Position numbers and translations under genes: made by a program. Source: Cytophagaceae bacterium SCN 52-12 (GTDB lineage Bacteria > Bacteroidota > Bacteroidia > Cytophagales > Spirosomataceae). Taken from it: 35,830 nt of DNA. Every line of letters begins with the position of its first letter. Position 1 is the stretch's first letter. The notes beneath the pieces are model-generated. The model had not been told where the DNA came from. It searched no databases and saw only the letters and a program-made list of their open reading frames with translations. Positions 19,614-28,992 of the stretch are shown here, piece by piece. The stretch is taken from NCBI GenBank assembly GCA_001724175.1, contig MEDT01000054.1, positions 1 through 35,830 on the forward strand, given 5' to 3'.

Positions 19614-21647
19614 TCAGAACTTGATACTAAAGGCAAGCTTCGCGAACAGCGGCGTGCCGGGCGTAAAGGTAAGCTGCTCGATCCCGTTGGGGTGTTCGCC
19701 TGCCAGCCGGGTAGTTGCTGCAAACATCGCTTCGTTCCAGTTCACGTCAAACAGGTTCTGTACCTGCAGGTTCACCGCCCACGACTTCCGTTCATATCCC
19801 AGCAGCAGGTCGTTTACAAAATATCCGCCGGCGACGATGCTGTTGTCGTCATTGGCCGGCCGGTCGTGCATATAACGATAACGGAGGTTTGCCGTGAAGC
19901 CGTTGGGCAGCTGTACCGAGGCTCCCCCGGTGCTTGTAAATACCGGGGCCAGCTCGAGGTAGTTGTGCCCCTCAGGCTCGTCGGCCAGCCTCGGATGCGC
20001 GTAGTTTGCATCGGCATCGAGGTACAGCCAGTCGGCCGGCTGATAGCGCAGCGTCAGATCGGCGCCGTAGCGGCGCGTCCGGCCGGCTTCCGAAACGCCG
20101 TAGCTGTCGCCGTTCCATACAAATTCATTTTCCATGAACGAATACCAGAGCGCCGGCTGCAGCAATAGCCTGCCAGCAAGCTGCCAGGTCGATCCGAGGT
20201 CGGCGCCATAGGAGGCGGGCAGCACCTGCTTTCCATTCCTTGAGACCACATCGCGTACGTCGTTGGAATGAAACCCCATACCGGTTTTGAAAAACAGCCG
20301 CAGGTTACGGGCAGGATCAAAATAGAAAGAAAGCTTGGGGCTGACTTTCACGACTTCCGTTCCTTGCCAGCCGCTCGCGGGCTTCAGCCTGTCATCATAG
20401 TTGAATCCGAACCAGTCGGCCCGTATCCCCGGGCTGATCATCCACCTGCCGATCTCCCAGTCGGCCGAGGTAAAGGCATTGAGGTTAGCGATCAAAGCAG
20501 CGCCCGATGCCAGCTGCTCGTTCACTTCTTTCCGGCGGGTCACAAAGCTCAGTTCGAGCTCGTGCACGTCGTCGTACCGCAGCCCCGCTCCCGATCTCCA
20601 GGCGAGGCGGCCGCTGCCTGTCCGGAAATAGCGGGTATAGGTATGGTCCATTCCATATACATCGCGATCGTCAACCTGCCTGATGGCATCGCCCTGGTCG
20701 GGATGCTCGAGGAAAAATGTAAAATCCGAATAAAGGGTAAACTTGTATCTCGAGTAATAGAAGCTGCTGCTCCAGGAGGCGTCGGGACTTATTTCCCGGG
20801 TATAGCTGACGAGGAGGTTCGTCCTGCCCGTGCTTCCGCCTTCCGTCGAATCTACCGACCCGAAACGCCCTGTCAACCCTCCGCTGACCGCTCTTTCCGG
20901 GATCTGCCCCGACGCATTCCAGCCTGACGAAAATGTCGACGCCTGGATATTGATGCAGGAATGCTCGTCCAGCTGCCGGTTGTACTTCCCGAAGAGGTTC
21001 AGCCGGTTGAAGCGCTGCTTCACGTCAAACGGGCCATTGGTAAAATTATATTCCGTTGCCAGGTAGGCATTTTCCCCCGCAGCCTGGTTGTGCAGCAGGT
21101 TAAAGATCCCCACCATCCGCAAGGTATTGAAATTGCCTGCTTCCATTTTCAGCATGCTGTGATCCATGGAACGCCTGGTATGGAAATTCACGAAACCGGC
21201 GGTATTGAAATCACCTTTGTCGGCATAGTAGCTTCCCTTTCCGAAATCGATGCTCCCGATCGTCTCCGGGATCAGGAAATGCAGGTCGGAGTATCCCTGG
21301 CCGTGCGCGTGCGACACCATATTGACCGGTATGCCGTCTGCCGAGATCCGGATATCGGTGCCATGGTCGTTGTCGTAGCCGCGGAGGAAAATCTGCTCCG
21401 CCTTACCCCCGCCTGCATGCTGGGCAATAAACAGCCCGGGTACCTTGCGCAGGACATCCTGCGAGGTATTTACCGGGATTTTGGCAAGATCGACGCGGAT
21501 GATCTGCCCTTCGGCATTCTGGCTGGCGACTACCACGTCCTTCAGGTGCACCACCCTGATGGTATCCTGCGCAACATCCTGGCTTCGCGCGTGCTGAAAG
21601 GGATGAAGCATCAAGATGATCGCAACCAGCAGTGTTATTTCTCTCAT
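19614..21647 (-). CDS. TonB-dependent outer-membrane receptor of the urease locus
   Basis: A 677-residue TonB-dependent receptor. A signal peptide (LLVAIILMLHP) is followed by a TonB-box-like and plug region (VLRKVPGLFIAQHAGGGKAEQIFLRGYDNDHGTDIRISADGIPVNM). The barrel runs to the end, closing with VNLQVQNLFDVNW and the terminal Phe of KLAFSIKF. The plug shows a histidine cluster, SHAHGQGYSDLHF, which could line a metal-binding site. It starts 29 bp behind the urea transporter gene in the same direction, so it probably belongs to the urease operon. By analogy with nickel receptors of other urease-positive bacteria, it is a candidate Ni2+ or nickel-chelate importer (inference). Confidence 0.9.
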   Translation of the reverse strand: MREITLLVAIILMLHPFQHARSQDVAQDTIRVVHLKDVVVASQNAEGQIIRVDLAKIPVNTSQDVLRKVPGLFIAQHAGGGKAEQIFLRGYDNDHGTDIRISADGIPVNMVSHAHGQGYSDLHFLIPETIGSIDFGKGSYYADKGDFNTAGFVNFHTRRSMDHSMLKMEAGNFNTLRMVGIFNLLHNQAAGENAYLATEYNFTNGPFDVKQRFNRLNLFGKYNRQLDEHSCINIQASTFSSGWNASGQIPERAVSGGLTGRFGSVDSTEGGSTGRTNLLVSYTREISPDASWSSSFYYSRYKFTLYSDFTFFLEHPDQGDAIRQVDDRDVYGMDHTYTRYFRTGSGRLAWRSGAGLRYDDVHELELSFVTRRKEVNEQLASGAALIANLNAFTSADWEIGRWMISPGIRADWFGFNYDDRLKPASGWQGTEVVKVSPKLSFYFDPARNLRLFFKTGMGFHSNDVRDVVSRNGKQVLPASYGADLGSTWQLAGRLLLQPALWYSFMENEFVWNGDSYGVSEAGRTRRYGADLTLRYQPADWLYLDADANYAHPRLADEPEGHNYLELAPVFTSTGGASVQLPNGFTANLRYRYMHDRPANDDNSIVAGGYFVNDLLLGYERKSWAVNLQVQNLFDVNWNEAMFAATTRLAGEHPNGIEQLTFTPGTPLFAKLAFSIKF

Positions 21648-21676
21648 TTACGGTTTACTTTTATACCGGGAATCCT

Positions 21677-22579
21677 TCAGGATTTCCACGCTTTGTTCAA
21701 CATATTTTTCAGGGGCAGCGTCAGCCAGGCGCCCAGCACAAACGGGAAAGTAAGCACTCCGCCTGCCTTGGTCAGCAGCGAGGAATCGGATTTCAGCATG
21801 AAGATGTCGATCAGAGTAGCCGCCACCACGGCAATCAGCACGACCAGGCCGTCTCTCCGCCTTGTGCCCGCAAAAGTGATAGCGCATAAGACCGCATTGA
21901 AGCTGAAAAGACCCATCCTGACCTCCACGACCGGCTGGACAAAACGCGCCGAAATGGCCGCCGCCAGGATCGAGCCGGCCAACCCGTAAAGTGCGGCAGT
22001 AGGGTTGCTGAGGAATACCGCGATGAAAAACAGGATCCCGGCAAAGAAGCTTCCCTGGAAAATAACCTCGCCGAAACCGTTGGTGGACGTCGTAAAATCG
22101 CTCGTATCAGACACGTCGATAACGGGGGGCGCAGCCAGCGAAGGGGAAGGCGGGATCGCAGTATAATGATGCAGCGTAAAGACGATCAGCCAGGTTACCA
22201 CGATAAAAGGGAACGTAAATACAGGGAGCTTCCTTTCGATAAAGAAATGCTGCAGCATGGCCGCCGCTGCTGCCCCGACGATCACGAGCACCCACACCAG
22301 CCAGTTGGCATCGAACATAAATGTAAGCGCTACCCCGACCAGCGCGGGGCTGAATCCGTACAGGCCGGATTCAATTTCCCGCTTGTCAAAATGGAGCAGG
22401 CTGGCCGTCAGCGTCCCGGTAATGGTTGCGACCAGGGCTGCCATACCCATGTTTACATCCCCGTAAAATATCCCGACAAGAAACAGAAGTCCGGTCCATT
22501 CGTTTTCCTGCAGCATGATCTGGCCGATACCTTTGAGCACAGTGAGCACAAAAGGTATCCTCTCATCCAACTTTTTCAT
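21677..22579 (-). CDS. Urea transporter (UT family)
   Basis: A ten-helix-like channel of about 300 residues. It has the UT-type repeats, with IGQIMLQENEWTGLLFLVGIFYGD in the first half and ISARFVQPVVEVRMGLFSFNAVLCAITF in the second. ESGLYGFSPALVGVAL and the second-half GLFSFNAVLCAI are the two inverted halves. Bacterial UT proteins conduct urea down its gradient to cytoplasmic urease. I chose ATG 22579 (MKKLDERIPFV); the longer start at 22630 would overlap the upstream permease gene and adds 17 polar residues. The gene lies between the UreH/NiCoT-like permease and the TonB-receptor gene, in agreement with its role. Confidence 0.92.
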   Translation of the reverse strand: MKKLDERIPFVLTVLKGIGQIMLQENEWTGLLFLVGIFYGDVNMGMAALVATITGTLTASLLHFDKREIESGLYGFSPALVGVALTFMFDANWLVWVLVIVGAAAAAMLQHFFIERKLPVFTFPFIVVTWLIVFTLHHYTAIPPSPSLAAPPVIDVSDTSDFTTSTNGFGEVIFQGSFFAGILFFIAVFLSNPTAALYGLAGSILAAAISARFVQPVVEVRMGLFSFNAVLCAITFAGTRRRDGLVVLIAVVAATLIDIFMLKSDSSLLTKAGGVLTFPFVLGAWLTLPLKNMLNKAWKS

Positions 22580-22623
22580 CTTAACTTGTTTGTTAGCGTT
22601 AGAAATCTGTACTGTGTCAGCGG

Positions 22624-23322
22624 CTACCACCCCAGGAAGGTCATCCCGGCCCCGCAGAGCGTCACGACCGCTCCTCCGATGGCGTGCATATACCGTTCAA
22701 GCCTGGCGGTATTCAGCGAGTTAATCCCGTAAAGCCCGATCATCACCATTCCGAGCATGGTCAGCACGGTGCTGATGGTAAAAACCGAGATCAGGACGAT
22801 AATTTCGGTCACCGATCTGCGGGCGCCCGAATAAAACAGCAGCGGGATCAGCGGCTCGCTCGGTCCCATGACAAAAATTGCGAACAGCACCCAGGGGGTA
22901 GCCTTTACGCGGTTTTCAGGCATCACGATTTCCCCGTGCCGGTGCTCATATACATATACGTCCTCTCCCATCACATCGAAGTGCTTGTGCGGCCGGTTGA
23001 GATAAGCCTGCCTGAGTCCGTACAGCAGGTAAATCACCCCGAACACCAGCAGTGCCCAACCGGCAGTATTTCCTCTGAACCCCTGGAAGAGCTCTATTTT
23101 ATCGAGCTGCCAGCCCAGGAATACCCCTGCGAGTCCCAAAAGAACGGAGCTCATTACATGCCCGAGCCCGCAGACGACGACCAGAAACACGGTATACGCC
23201 CGGCTCCATTTCCTCGATCTGGCCAGCGCAATAAAAGGAAGGTAGTGATCGGGCCCGGTAGCCGTATGTACGAAGCTGATCATAATGGCAGTGATGGTCA
23301 GTGCCCAGAGCGTTGCTGTCAT
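22624..23322 (-). CDS. UreH/NiCoT-like nickel permease-type membrane protein
   Basis: A 232-residue protein with six or so transmembrane segments. The first segment holds HTATGPDHYLPFIALAR, the histidine/aspartate signature of nickel-cobalt transporters, but with five residues between His and the Asp-His pair instead of four. A His-rich loop (RPHKHFDV, then YEHRHGE) separates the halves, and MGPSEPLIPLLFY begins the second. Such UreH-domain proteins are linked with Ni2+ import for urease. The ATG at 23322 overlaps the ureD stop by ATGA; the 17-residue longer start would run far into ureD and is not favoured. Confidence 0.8.
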   Translation of the reverse strand: MTATLWALTITAIMISFVHTATGPDHYLPFIALARSRKWSRAYTVFLVVVCGLGHVMSSVLLGLAGVFLGWQLDKIELFQGFRGNTAGWALLVFGVIYLLYGLRQAYLNRPHKHFDVMGEDVYVYEHRHGEIVMPENRVKATPWVLFAIFVMGPSEPLIPLLFYSGARRSVTEIIVLISVFTISTVLTMLGMVMIGLYGINSLNTARLERYMHAIGGAVVTLCGAGMTFLGW

Positions 23323-24116
23323 AAATGTTGTTTTTTTGCGTTCCAGATCAAATCTTTTGCCGCTTCGAAGCACCTGTAGAGCTGCTCGCCGCCCCCGCCA
23401 AGCATGCGGAGTACAAAGCCGGGATGCATGGTCTGCGAAATACCGCAGATAACATCTTCTTCGGGCTCCAGCTGCTCATACAGGCTTTCGATCAGCGGCA
23501 AAACCGTCTCACCGGCGTGCGCCAGGTAAATGAGCGTTCCCTGGTGCGTATATCCTTCCAGCAATCCTATCCCCGGCAGCGGCATCATCGACGGCACCAG
23601 CATGACGTTGTCTTTGAGCAGCAGCCGGCCCTGCTCATTGTACACTTCCACCAAGTTCTGAAAATGTGCATATTCAAAAACCTCCCCCGAACGCCTTCTG
23701 CCGCAGGTAATGATCTCGCCTATGAGGAAAGAGGCCTCCGGATGCAGCGCCACGCTGGTTTTGCTGATGAAGGTGGAATTCCTGTGCGGCACTACGGGAT
23801 AAGGTATAAAGGCAAAATCCGACCCGCGCGCCAGGCTGACGACCATTTCCTGGGTAGCACGGTTGTTCATGTGATAGATGCGCTGATATGACTGGGCTTC
23901 GAGCTGAAGCTGCGCATCTTCCTCAAGGCTGATCCGGATGTCGTAGTGATCTCCGTCGAGAATTCCGGGCGATACGCTCATCAGCATCATGTGCAGCGCA
24001 TTGTCGGTGGCATACTGCCCTACCGGCACCGCTCTGAAAGGCTTGCCTGCGTACAGGTCGCGCACATACGATCTCCCGTCTCTGCACCCCACCGTAAGAT
24101 CGAGCTTGCAGATCAT
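23319..24116 (-). CDS. ureD: Urease accessory protein UreD
   Basis: A 265-residue UreD. It acts as scaffold between UreF/UreG and the urease apoprotein during nickel insertion. KLDLTVGCRDGRSYVRDLY, QLQLEAQSYQRIYHM and GEIITCGRRRSGEVFEY fit the family's beta-rich fold, with the conserved CGR segment; the rest agrees in length. The ATG overlaps the ureG stop by one base (TAATG), and its own stop overlaps the permease start by ATGA. Both overlaps indicate coupled translation. Order ureE-ureF-ureG-ureD supports the assignment. Confidence 0.93.
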   Translation of the reverse strand: MICKLDLTVGCRDGRSYVRDLYAGKPFRAVPVGQYATDNALHMMLMSVSPGILDGDHYDIRISLEEDAQLQLEAQSYQRIYHMNNRATQEMVVSLARGSDFAFIPYPVVPHRNSTFISKTSVALHPEASFLIGEIITCGRRRSGEVFEYAHFQNLVEVYNEQGRLLLKDNVMLVPSMMPLPGIGLLEGYTHQGTLIYLAHAGETVLPLIESLYEQLEPEEDVICGISQTMHPGFVLRMLGGGGEQLYRCFEAAKDLIWNAKKQHL

Positions 24117-24754
24117 TATCTCAGCAAATGGGGTTCGTCCGCGTCTTCAAGCAGCGCATATTTTTTTATCCAGCCGACAACGCTGTCGAGCCCTTCATAG
24201 GTCATCAGGTTCGAGAATACGAAAGGCTGTCCTTTCCGCATCCTGCGGGCATCGTTTTCCATCACTTCCAGGCTCGCTCCTACATAAGGAGCCAGGTCGA
24301 TCTTGTTGATCAGCAGCAGGTCCGAACGGGTGATGCCCGGTCCGCCTTTGCGTGGAATTTTCTCTCCCTCGGCCACGTCAATGACAAAAATGGTGACATC
24401 GGCCAGGTCGGGGCTAAAGGTTGCCGAAAGGTTGTCGCCGCCGCTCTCGATCAGGATCAGCTCCAGGTCGGGGAAACGCCGCACCAGCTCGTCGACCGCC
24501 TCCAGGTTCATGCTTGCATCTTCCCGGATGGCCGTATGCGGACATCCCCCGGTTTCAACGCCAATGATGCGTTCACGGGGCAGAAGGCTGTTTTTTGCCA
24601 TAAATTCGGCGTCTTCCTTGGTATAGATGTCGTTGGTGATGACTGCCAGGTTGTAGTCGTTCAGCATCCGGCGCGACAACCGTTCGAGCAATGCCGTTTT
24701 CCCGGATCCTACCGGGCCGGCCACCCCTATCTTTACGTAATTTCTGTCTTTCAT
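24116..24754 (-). CDS. ureG: Urease accessory GTPase UreG
   Basis: A 212-residue SIMIBI-class GTPase that drives nickel delivery to urease. The P-loop GPVGSGKT is at 13-20. The [14 protein letters not shown] stretch, [19 protein letters not shown] (with the Cys-Pro-His metal motif), and [11 protein letters not shown] are near textbook Ure[12 protein letters not shown] is the guanine specificity motif. The ATG at 24754 sits at the beginning of a 101-bp repeat unit, and no strong ribosome-binding sequence is visible in front of it. The gap to ureF is 234 bp and made of repeats, unlike the rest of the operon. Confidence 0.97.
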   Translation of the reverse strand: MKDRNYVKIGVAGPVGSGKTALLERLSRRMLNDYNLAVITNDIYTKEDAEFMAKNSLLPRERIIGVETGGCPHTAIREDASMNLEAVDELVRRFPDLELILIESGGDNLSATFSPDLADVTIFVIDVAEGEKIPRKGGPGITRSDLLLINKIDLAPYVGASLEVMENDARRMRKGQPFVFSNLMTYEGLDSVVGWIKKYALLEDADEPHLLR

Positions 24755-24952
24755 GTGTATAAAAAGGTGTTAGCTATTAGCTGGTAGGTTTTAGCCGCGG
24801 CGGACCGCTTATGAGCTGCTAAAACCTAAAACCTTACAGCTCATGGCTATTTCATGTGTATAAAAAGGTTTAAGCTATTAGCTGTTAGGTTTTAGCCGCG
24901 GCGGACTGCTTATGAGCTGCTAAAACCTAATGCCTAAAAGCTCATGGCTATT
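24751..24952. repeat. 101-bp tandem repeat with hairpins inside the urease operon
   Basis: Two near-identical units (24751-24851 and 24852-24952), with a third partial copy of about 14 bases. Each unit holds a perfect inner stem: AGGTTTTAGC (24786-24795) with GCTAAAACCT (24818-24827) in unit 1, and a 12-bp stem (24885-24896 with 24919-24930) in unit 2. An outer stem (24771-24783 with 24837-24849, two mismatches) encloses the first. On the - strand, each unit carries a copy of the ureG ATG context (at 24754, 24855 and in the third at 24955), so the duplication includes the translational start; the two extra ATGs are followed by early stops. It separates ureF from ureG. Confidence 0.85.
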
Positions 24953-24988
24953 CATTCGTATAAAATTTTAAGGCGTTAAAGACGCCCG

Positions 24989-25690
24989 TCATGACATATA
25001 CAGCCTCGAATACAAGCGTTCGTGCTGCATGCAGCGGATATCGAAAGCGACGTTGCAGATACCGCGGAGCGCAGGATCCAGCGTCATCGTCTCTTCTGTA
25101 AGCTGCCGGAGCAAAGGCTGCAGGTCGAACATGATGTCCTGTCCGTCAAGCTGCCCCAGCGGCACCAGCTTCACCCCGTTGGTAACCATTCCCACCGACG
25201 CATTGTAGTAAAAGGCAAACAGCGCATCGCGCAGCGGGATGCCCAGATGCTGCGCATACGCGCCGAACACTATGCAGTAGTACCCTTCGACCTCATTTCC
25301 GATACCGGCCGCAAACGAATCAATGAGCCCCGACGCATTTCTTCGGCAGAATATCTTATGCAGGCGCACCCCGAGCTTCTGACTGGCTTCCCTGATTTCG
25401 CGGGCGCACTTCAGCGCGGAGCACTCCTGGTCGAGCAGCGTCAGACGCTCCGGGTCGCCCGCCGAGGCGGCTTCGTAGGCCAGGCGCATGAAAATCCCGT
25501 CGTTGTACTTCAGGTTATAGGCGAGCATATGCCTGGCAAACGCTGCAACCGTCGACGGGTCCTTCACGACCCGCTCCTGCACGTAGGTCTCCAGCCCGTT
25601 GGAATGGGTATAACCGCCAATTGGTAAAGTGGGGTCAGACAAATGAAGCAGGGACCCCAGGAAAAAAGATCGTTCGTTCTCTCCGGGCAT
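24989..25690 (-). CDS. ureF: Urease accessory protein UreF
   Basis: A 233-residue mostly helical protein. It joins UreD and UreG in the nickel-insertion complex and acts as a GTPase regulator. LLHLSDPTLPIGGYTHSNGLETYVQ near the start and FYYNASVGMVTNGVKLVPLGQLDGQ late in the protein are family hallmarks. The ATG at 25690 shares one base with the ureE stop (TGATG); the GTG three bases earlier would overlap it more. Downstream lie the 101-bp repeats and then ureG. Confidence 0.95.
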   Translation of the reverse strand: MPGENERSFFLGSLLHLSDPTLPIGGYTHSNGLETYVQERVVKDPSTVAAFARHMLAYNLKYNDGIFMRLAYEAASAGDPERLTLLDQECSALKCAREIREASQKLGVRLHKIFCRRNASGLIDSFAAGIGNEVEGYYCIVFGAYAQHLGIPLRDALFAFYYNASVGMVTNGVKLVPLGQLDGQDIMFDLQPLLRQLTEETMTLDPALRGICNVAFDIRCMQHERLYSRLYMS

Positions 25691-26208
25691 CACGACTCCT
25701 GTTTTGATCCGGCCAGATTCAGGATCCGGGTAAACAGCGAGGGGCCACCGCCGTTTCCGTGCGAGTGCGGTTCCACGTTCGACTTCAGCAGCTCCAGCAA
25801 TTGCCTTTCGCTTTTTTCAGGTCTGTAGCCGGCAGCTTCGAGCCACCGGAACATGGGCGCCTCGAAAGGCATCAGCACCTCGTTGTCCTGGATGAACAGC
25901 GGCAGGTGCTTGTTCCCGATCTCATAGCAGACGGTTCCCATCTCGGTCATGGAAAGCGGGCGAAGCACGATGGCTTCGCACGGCTTTACATGCACTACCA
26001 CGATTTTCCGTCCGTCGCTATACACGACGTCGTCCTGCCGGAGGCGCTGCCCTTCCCGTAATAGCCTGATGGCGATATCCATGCCGCCGGCGGTTTTCTT
26101 ACGCTGAATGCGGCGGGTCGTTTCATACCATTCCAGCTCAAGCAGGTCTGTTTCGATCCCGGGAGCAGACAGCGCTGCCCTGGTGCCGAGTACTTCTTCT
26201 ACTATCAT
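25690..26208 (-). CDS. ureE: Urease accessory metallochaperone UreE
   Basis: A 172-residue nickel chaperone. A peptide-binding N-terminal domain (RKKTAGGMDIAIRLLREGQRLRQDDVVY) is followed by the metal-binding domain (YEIGNKHLPLFIQDNEVLMPFE with the conserved His) and a short tail VEPHSHGNGGG with two His. Some UreE proteins have a long His-rich tail; here it is very short. ATG 26208 is chosen, since the 26217 start is a TTG. It overlaps ureF by one base. A 12-bp gap separates it from the barrel gene upstream. Confidence 0.95.
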   Translation of the reverse strand: MIVEEVLGTRAALSAPGIETDLLELEWYETTRRIQRKKTAGGMDIAIRLLREGQRLRQDDVVYSDGRKIVVVHVKPCEAIVLRPLSMTEMGTVCYEIGNKHLPLFIQDNEVLMPFEAPMFRWLEAAGYRPEKSERQLLELLKSNVEPHSHGNGGGPSLFTRILNLAGSKQES

Positions 26209-26220
26209 TTCGGGCAATTT

Positions 26221-26841
26221 TTACTGAGCACGTTTTTTGAATGAAAAGTTTTTGGAGATACCCGTTCCGAACGTAGCCCCGCTCAGGCCGGCTACGTAGT
26301 TGTTGACCACGTCTTCACCTTTGGCTTTGGTCGACAGCATGGACAGCTCTCCGAATTTGAATTTGAGCGCCCACCCTTTTCCAAGCAGGATCCCCAGCAT
26401 GGGGTATGCCCTGAGCCGGTAGCCCGTGTAAGGATGAAGCGCTGTCGTTGCAGCAGGCGACTCGCCCCAGACATAATGCGCATCCACCTGCGCGATCAGC
26501 AAAAAATGCTCGCCGATCATCATCGAGGGACTGTACCAAAGCCCTAGCTCCTGCTGCCTGAACACCAGGTTGCCGGCGGCATCCTTGTTGCGGGCAAAGG
26601 CCGCATTGATCCCGATCAGGCTATTGTTGTTGAAAAAATAGCCGATCCCGATCGGGATACCTGCATCAGGGCTCGTGCTGAAGCTGCTGCTTTTGTCGTG
26701 AGGCGCGCTCGTTTTTGAATAGTCGAGCGAGCCGTACACCATCAACTGTCCTTTGGGACCGTCGTTCTGCGCCGCTGCCATCCCTGCGGTAATGCACAGC
26801 AGCAGCGCAGCTAAAACCGGGTTAGCTTTAATCAAGCGCAT
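26221..26841 (-). CDS. Putative small outer-membrane beta-barrel protein, unknown function
   Basis: A 206-residue exported protein. The signal peptide (ANPVLAALLLCITAGMAAAQ) precedes regular beta strands: QLMVYGSLDYSK, IPIGIGYFFNNNSLIGINAAFARN, QELGLWYSPSM, FLLIAQVDAHYVW, YRLRAYPMLGILL, ALKFKFGEL, and a final GTGISKNFSFKKRAQ. I recognise no named family beyond the barrel look. Start ATG 26841 gives the signal peptide at the end; the longer start adds ten residues. The gene sits between ureC (36 bp) and ureE (12 bp) in the same direction and must be co-transcribed. A role in nickel or urea passage through the outer membrane is possible, as is a simple passenger gene. Confidence 0.7.
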   Translation of the reverse strand: MRLIKANPVLAALLLCITAGMAAAQNDGPKGQLMVYGSLDYSKTSAPHDKSSSFSTSPDAGIPIGIGYFFNNNSLIGINAAFARNKDAAGNLVFRQQELGLWYSPSMMIGEHFLLIAQVDAHYVWGESPAATTALHPYTGYRLRAYPMLGILLGKGWALKFKFGELSMLSTKAKGEDVVNNYVAGLSGATFGTGISKNFSFKKRAQ

Positions 26842-26877
26842 AAAACCAGAGATTTTGTCAGGAAATAACACTCGTTA

Positions 26878-28599
26878 TCAAAAGAGGTAATAGCGCTGCG
26901 CCAGCGGGAGCTCCGAAGCCGGCTCGCATGTGATATGCTCACCGTCGACAGTCACTCTATAATTTTCGGGGTTTACCTCGATCACCGGTGTCTTGTCGTT
27001 GTGGATCAGGTCCCGCTTCGAGATGTTCCGGCAGCCTTCAACCGGCAGCACGATCTTTTCAAGGCCATATTCTTCCACGATCCTTTTTTCGATAGAAGCC
27101 GCGGAAACAAATGTGGCGCAGGTCCCGAACCTTGCTTTCCCGAGGGCACCAAACATGTTCCGGTACAGGATCGGCTGCGGTGTCGGGATCGAGGCATTCG
27201 CATCGCCCATTTTACTGGCGATGATCATCCCTCCTTTGATGATCATTTCCGGCTTTACGCCAAACAGGGCCGGCTTCCACAGCACCAGGTCGGCCATCTT
27301 CCCCTTTTCGACAGATCCCACGTATTTCGAGATCCCATGCGCTATAGCCGGATTGATGGTATACTTGGCGACATACCGTTTGGCCCGGAAATTATCGTTT
27401 TCTGCCTGGTCCTCATCAGGCAGACGTCCGCGCTGCATGCGCATTTTGCCGGCTGTCTGCCAGGTACGCGTGATCACTTCGCCGACCCGCCCCATAGCCT
27501 GCGAATCGGAGCTCATAATGGCGAACACGCCCATATCCTGGAGAATGTCTTCTGCCGCGATCGTCTCGGGACGGATCCTTGAATCTGCAAATTTGACGTC
27601 TTCCGGGATGCTTTTGCTGAGGTGGTGGCAGACCATCAGCATGTCGAGGTGCTCATCGATGGTATTGACGGTGTAAGGCCGGGTAGGATTGGTAGAGGCA
27701 GGCAATACGTTTCCGTACATGGCCGCCTTGATAATATCGGGAGCGTGTCCCCCTCCGGCGCCCTCGGTGTGAAAGGTGTGGATAACCCGGCCGTCGATCG
27801 CCGCCATCGTATCTTCGAGAAAACCGGCTTCGTTCAGCGTATCGGTATGGATAGCCACCTGCACGTCGTACTGGTCGGCAACTTTAAGCGCGGCATCGAT
27901 GACAGCGGGTGTGGAGCCCCAGTCCTCGTGGATTTTCAACCCGAGCGCACCGGCTTCTATCTGTTCGGCCAGCGGTCCGTTTGTCGAGCAGTTCCCTTTC
28001 CCGAAAAACCCGAGGTTCATCGGCAGGTCTTCGGCTGCCTCCAGCATTTTCCGGATATTCCATTTGCCCGGGGTAACGGTAGTGGCGTTCGTGCCGTCTG
28101 CGGGCCCGGTGCCGCCCCCGATCATGGTCGTTACCCCGCTGTACAAGGCGGTTTCCACCTGCTGCGGACAGATAAAGTGAATATGGGTGTCGATCCCGCC
28201 CGCTGTCAGGATGTAACCATTCCCGCCATGCACCTCGGTCGACGCCCCGATGATCATACCGGGATCGACGCCGTCCATCGTATCCGGGTTCCCCGCCCTG
28301 CCGATCCCGACGATCTTCCCGTCCCTGATGCCGATATCGGCCTTCACTATTCCCCAGTGGTCGATCACGATCGCCCCGGTGATGCACAGATCGAGCACCC
28401 CTTCGTCGCGCAGGGCTGTTGCATTTTGTCCCATCCCGTCGCGAACGGTTTTGCCGCCGCCGAACTTTACCTCGTCACCGGGCTTCGCGAAATCCTTCTC
28501 GATCTCGATGATCAGCTCGGTATCTCCCAGCCGCACTTTATCTCCTGCGGTCGGCCCCAGGATATTGGCGTATTTATTTCTGTTTACTATAAGGCTCAT
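26878..28599 (-). CDS. ureC: Urease subunit alpha
   Basis: The 573-residue catalytic subunit, which hydrolyses urea to ammonia and carbamate at a di-nickel centre. THIHF carries His139 and His141, LKIHEDWG has the carbamylated Lys222, and MVCHHL and [12 protein letters not shown] carry the active-site His (about 325) and the Asp ligand (about 365). The offset of five from the Klebsiella numbering is consistent across these sites, so all ligands appear intact. It follows ureB with one base between stop and start. Confidence 0.99.
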   Translation of the reverse strand: MSLIVNRNKYANILGPTAGDKVRLGDTELIIEIEKDFAKPGDEVKFGGGKTVRDGMGQNATALRDEGVLDLCITGAIVIDHWGIVKADIGIRDGKIVGIGRAGNPDTMDGVDPGMIIGASTEVHGGNGYILTAGGIDTHIHFICPQQVETALYSGVTTMIGGGTGPADGTNATTVTPGKWNIRKMLEAAEDLPMNLGFFGKGNCSTNGPLAEQIEAGALGLKIHEDWGSTPAVIDAALKVADQYDVQVAIHTDTLNEAGFLEDTMAAIDGRVIHTFHTEGAGGGHAPDIIKAAMYGNVLPASTNPTRPYTVNTIDEHLDMLMVCHHLSKSIPEDVKFADSRIRPETIAAEDILQDMGVFAIMSSDSQAMGRVGEVITRTWQTAGKMRMQRGRLPDEDQAENDNFRAKRYVAKYTINPAIAHGISKYVGSVEKGKMADLVLWKPALFGVKPEMIIKGGMIIASKMGDANASIPTPQPILYRNMFGALGKARFGTCATFVSAASIEKRIVEEYGLEKIVLPVEGCRNISKRDLIHNDKTPVIEVNPENYRVTVDGEHITCEPASELPLAQRYYLF

Positions 28600-28600
28600 C

Positions 28601-28972
28601 TCATTTTGCGTTTTTAAAGTTGCTTCTCTCCGCTTTCTGCAATGCAGCTTCCCGGCTGCCGGCCCCGGTTGTCGAGCCGTCTGCCAGGTTATTGAACCCC
28701 AGCGTCCTGCGCGCCCCTCCGAACGCTACCAGCTCGACCTCTTTCTCTTCGCCCGGCTCAAAACGCACTGCTGTGCTTGAAACTATATTGAGACGCTTCC
28801 CGAATGCCCGGGCACGGTCGAATTGCATCATTTTGTTCACTTCGAAAAAATGGAAGTGAGAACCTACCTGCACCGGCCTGTCTCCGGTGTTCACCACCTT
28901 GAGCCTGACCGTCTCACGCCCTTCGTTGCAGATGATCTCACCTGCTTTCACAAAAATTTCACCTGGTATCAT
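28601..28972 (-). CDS. ureB: Urease subunit beta
   Basis: A 123-residue non-catalytic structural subunit. It shows the typical opening [13 protein letters not shown], then [32 protein letters not shown] and the [24 protein letters not shown] segment. The C-terminal ~25 residues ([27 protein letters not shown]) vary in the family. It lies 20 bp behind ureA and one base in front of ureC. Confidence 0.98.
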   Translation of the reverse strand: MIPGEIFVKAGEIICNEGRETVRLKVVNTGDRPVQVGSHFHFFEVNKMMQFDRARAFGKRLNIVSSTAVRFEPGEEKEVELVAFGGARRTLGFNNLADGSTTGAGSREAALQKAERSNFKNAK

Positions 28973-28992
28973 GACTTCTTTGGTTTATAGGA

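Noticed and set aside
20961-21989. 342-codon + strand frame opposite the TonB receptor and urea transporter
   Set aside because: It covers two well-supported genes and their gap; composition is that of an antisense frame.
24751-24960. CRISPR array
   Set aside because: Only two long units in direct contact, no short repeats with unique spacers, and no cas genes.
27622-28617. 331-codon open frame on the + strand opposite ureC
   Set aside because: It mirrors ureC, whose motifs are complete. High GC and codon use create long antisense frames; its protein has no recognisable motif.
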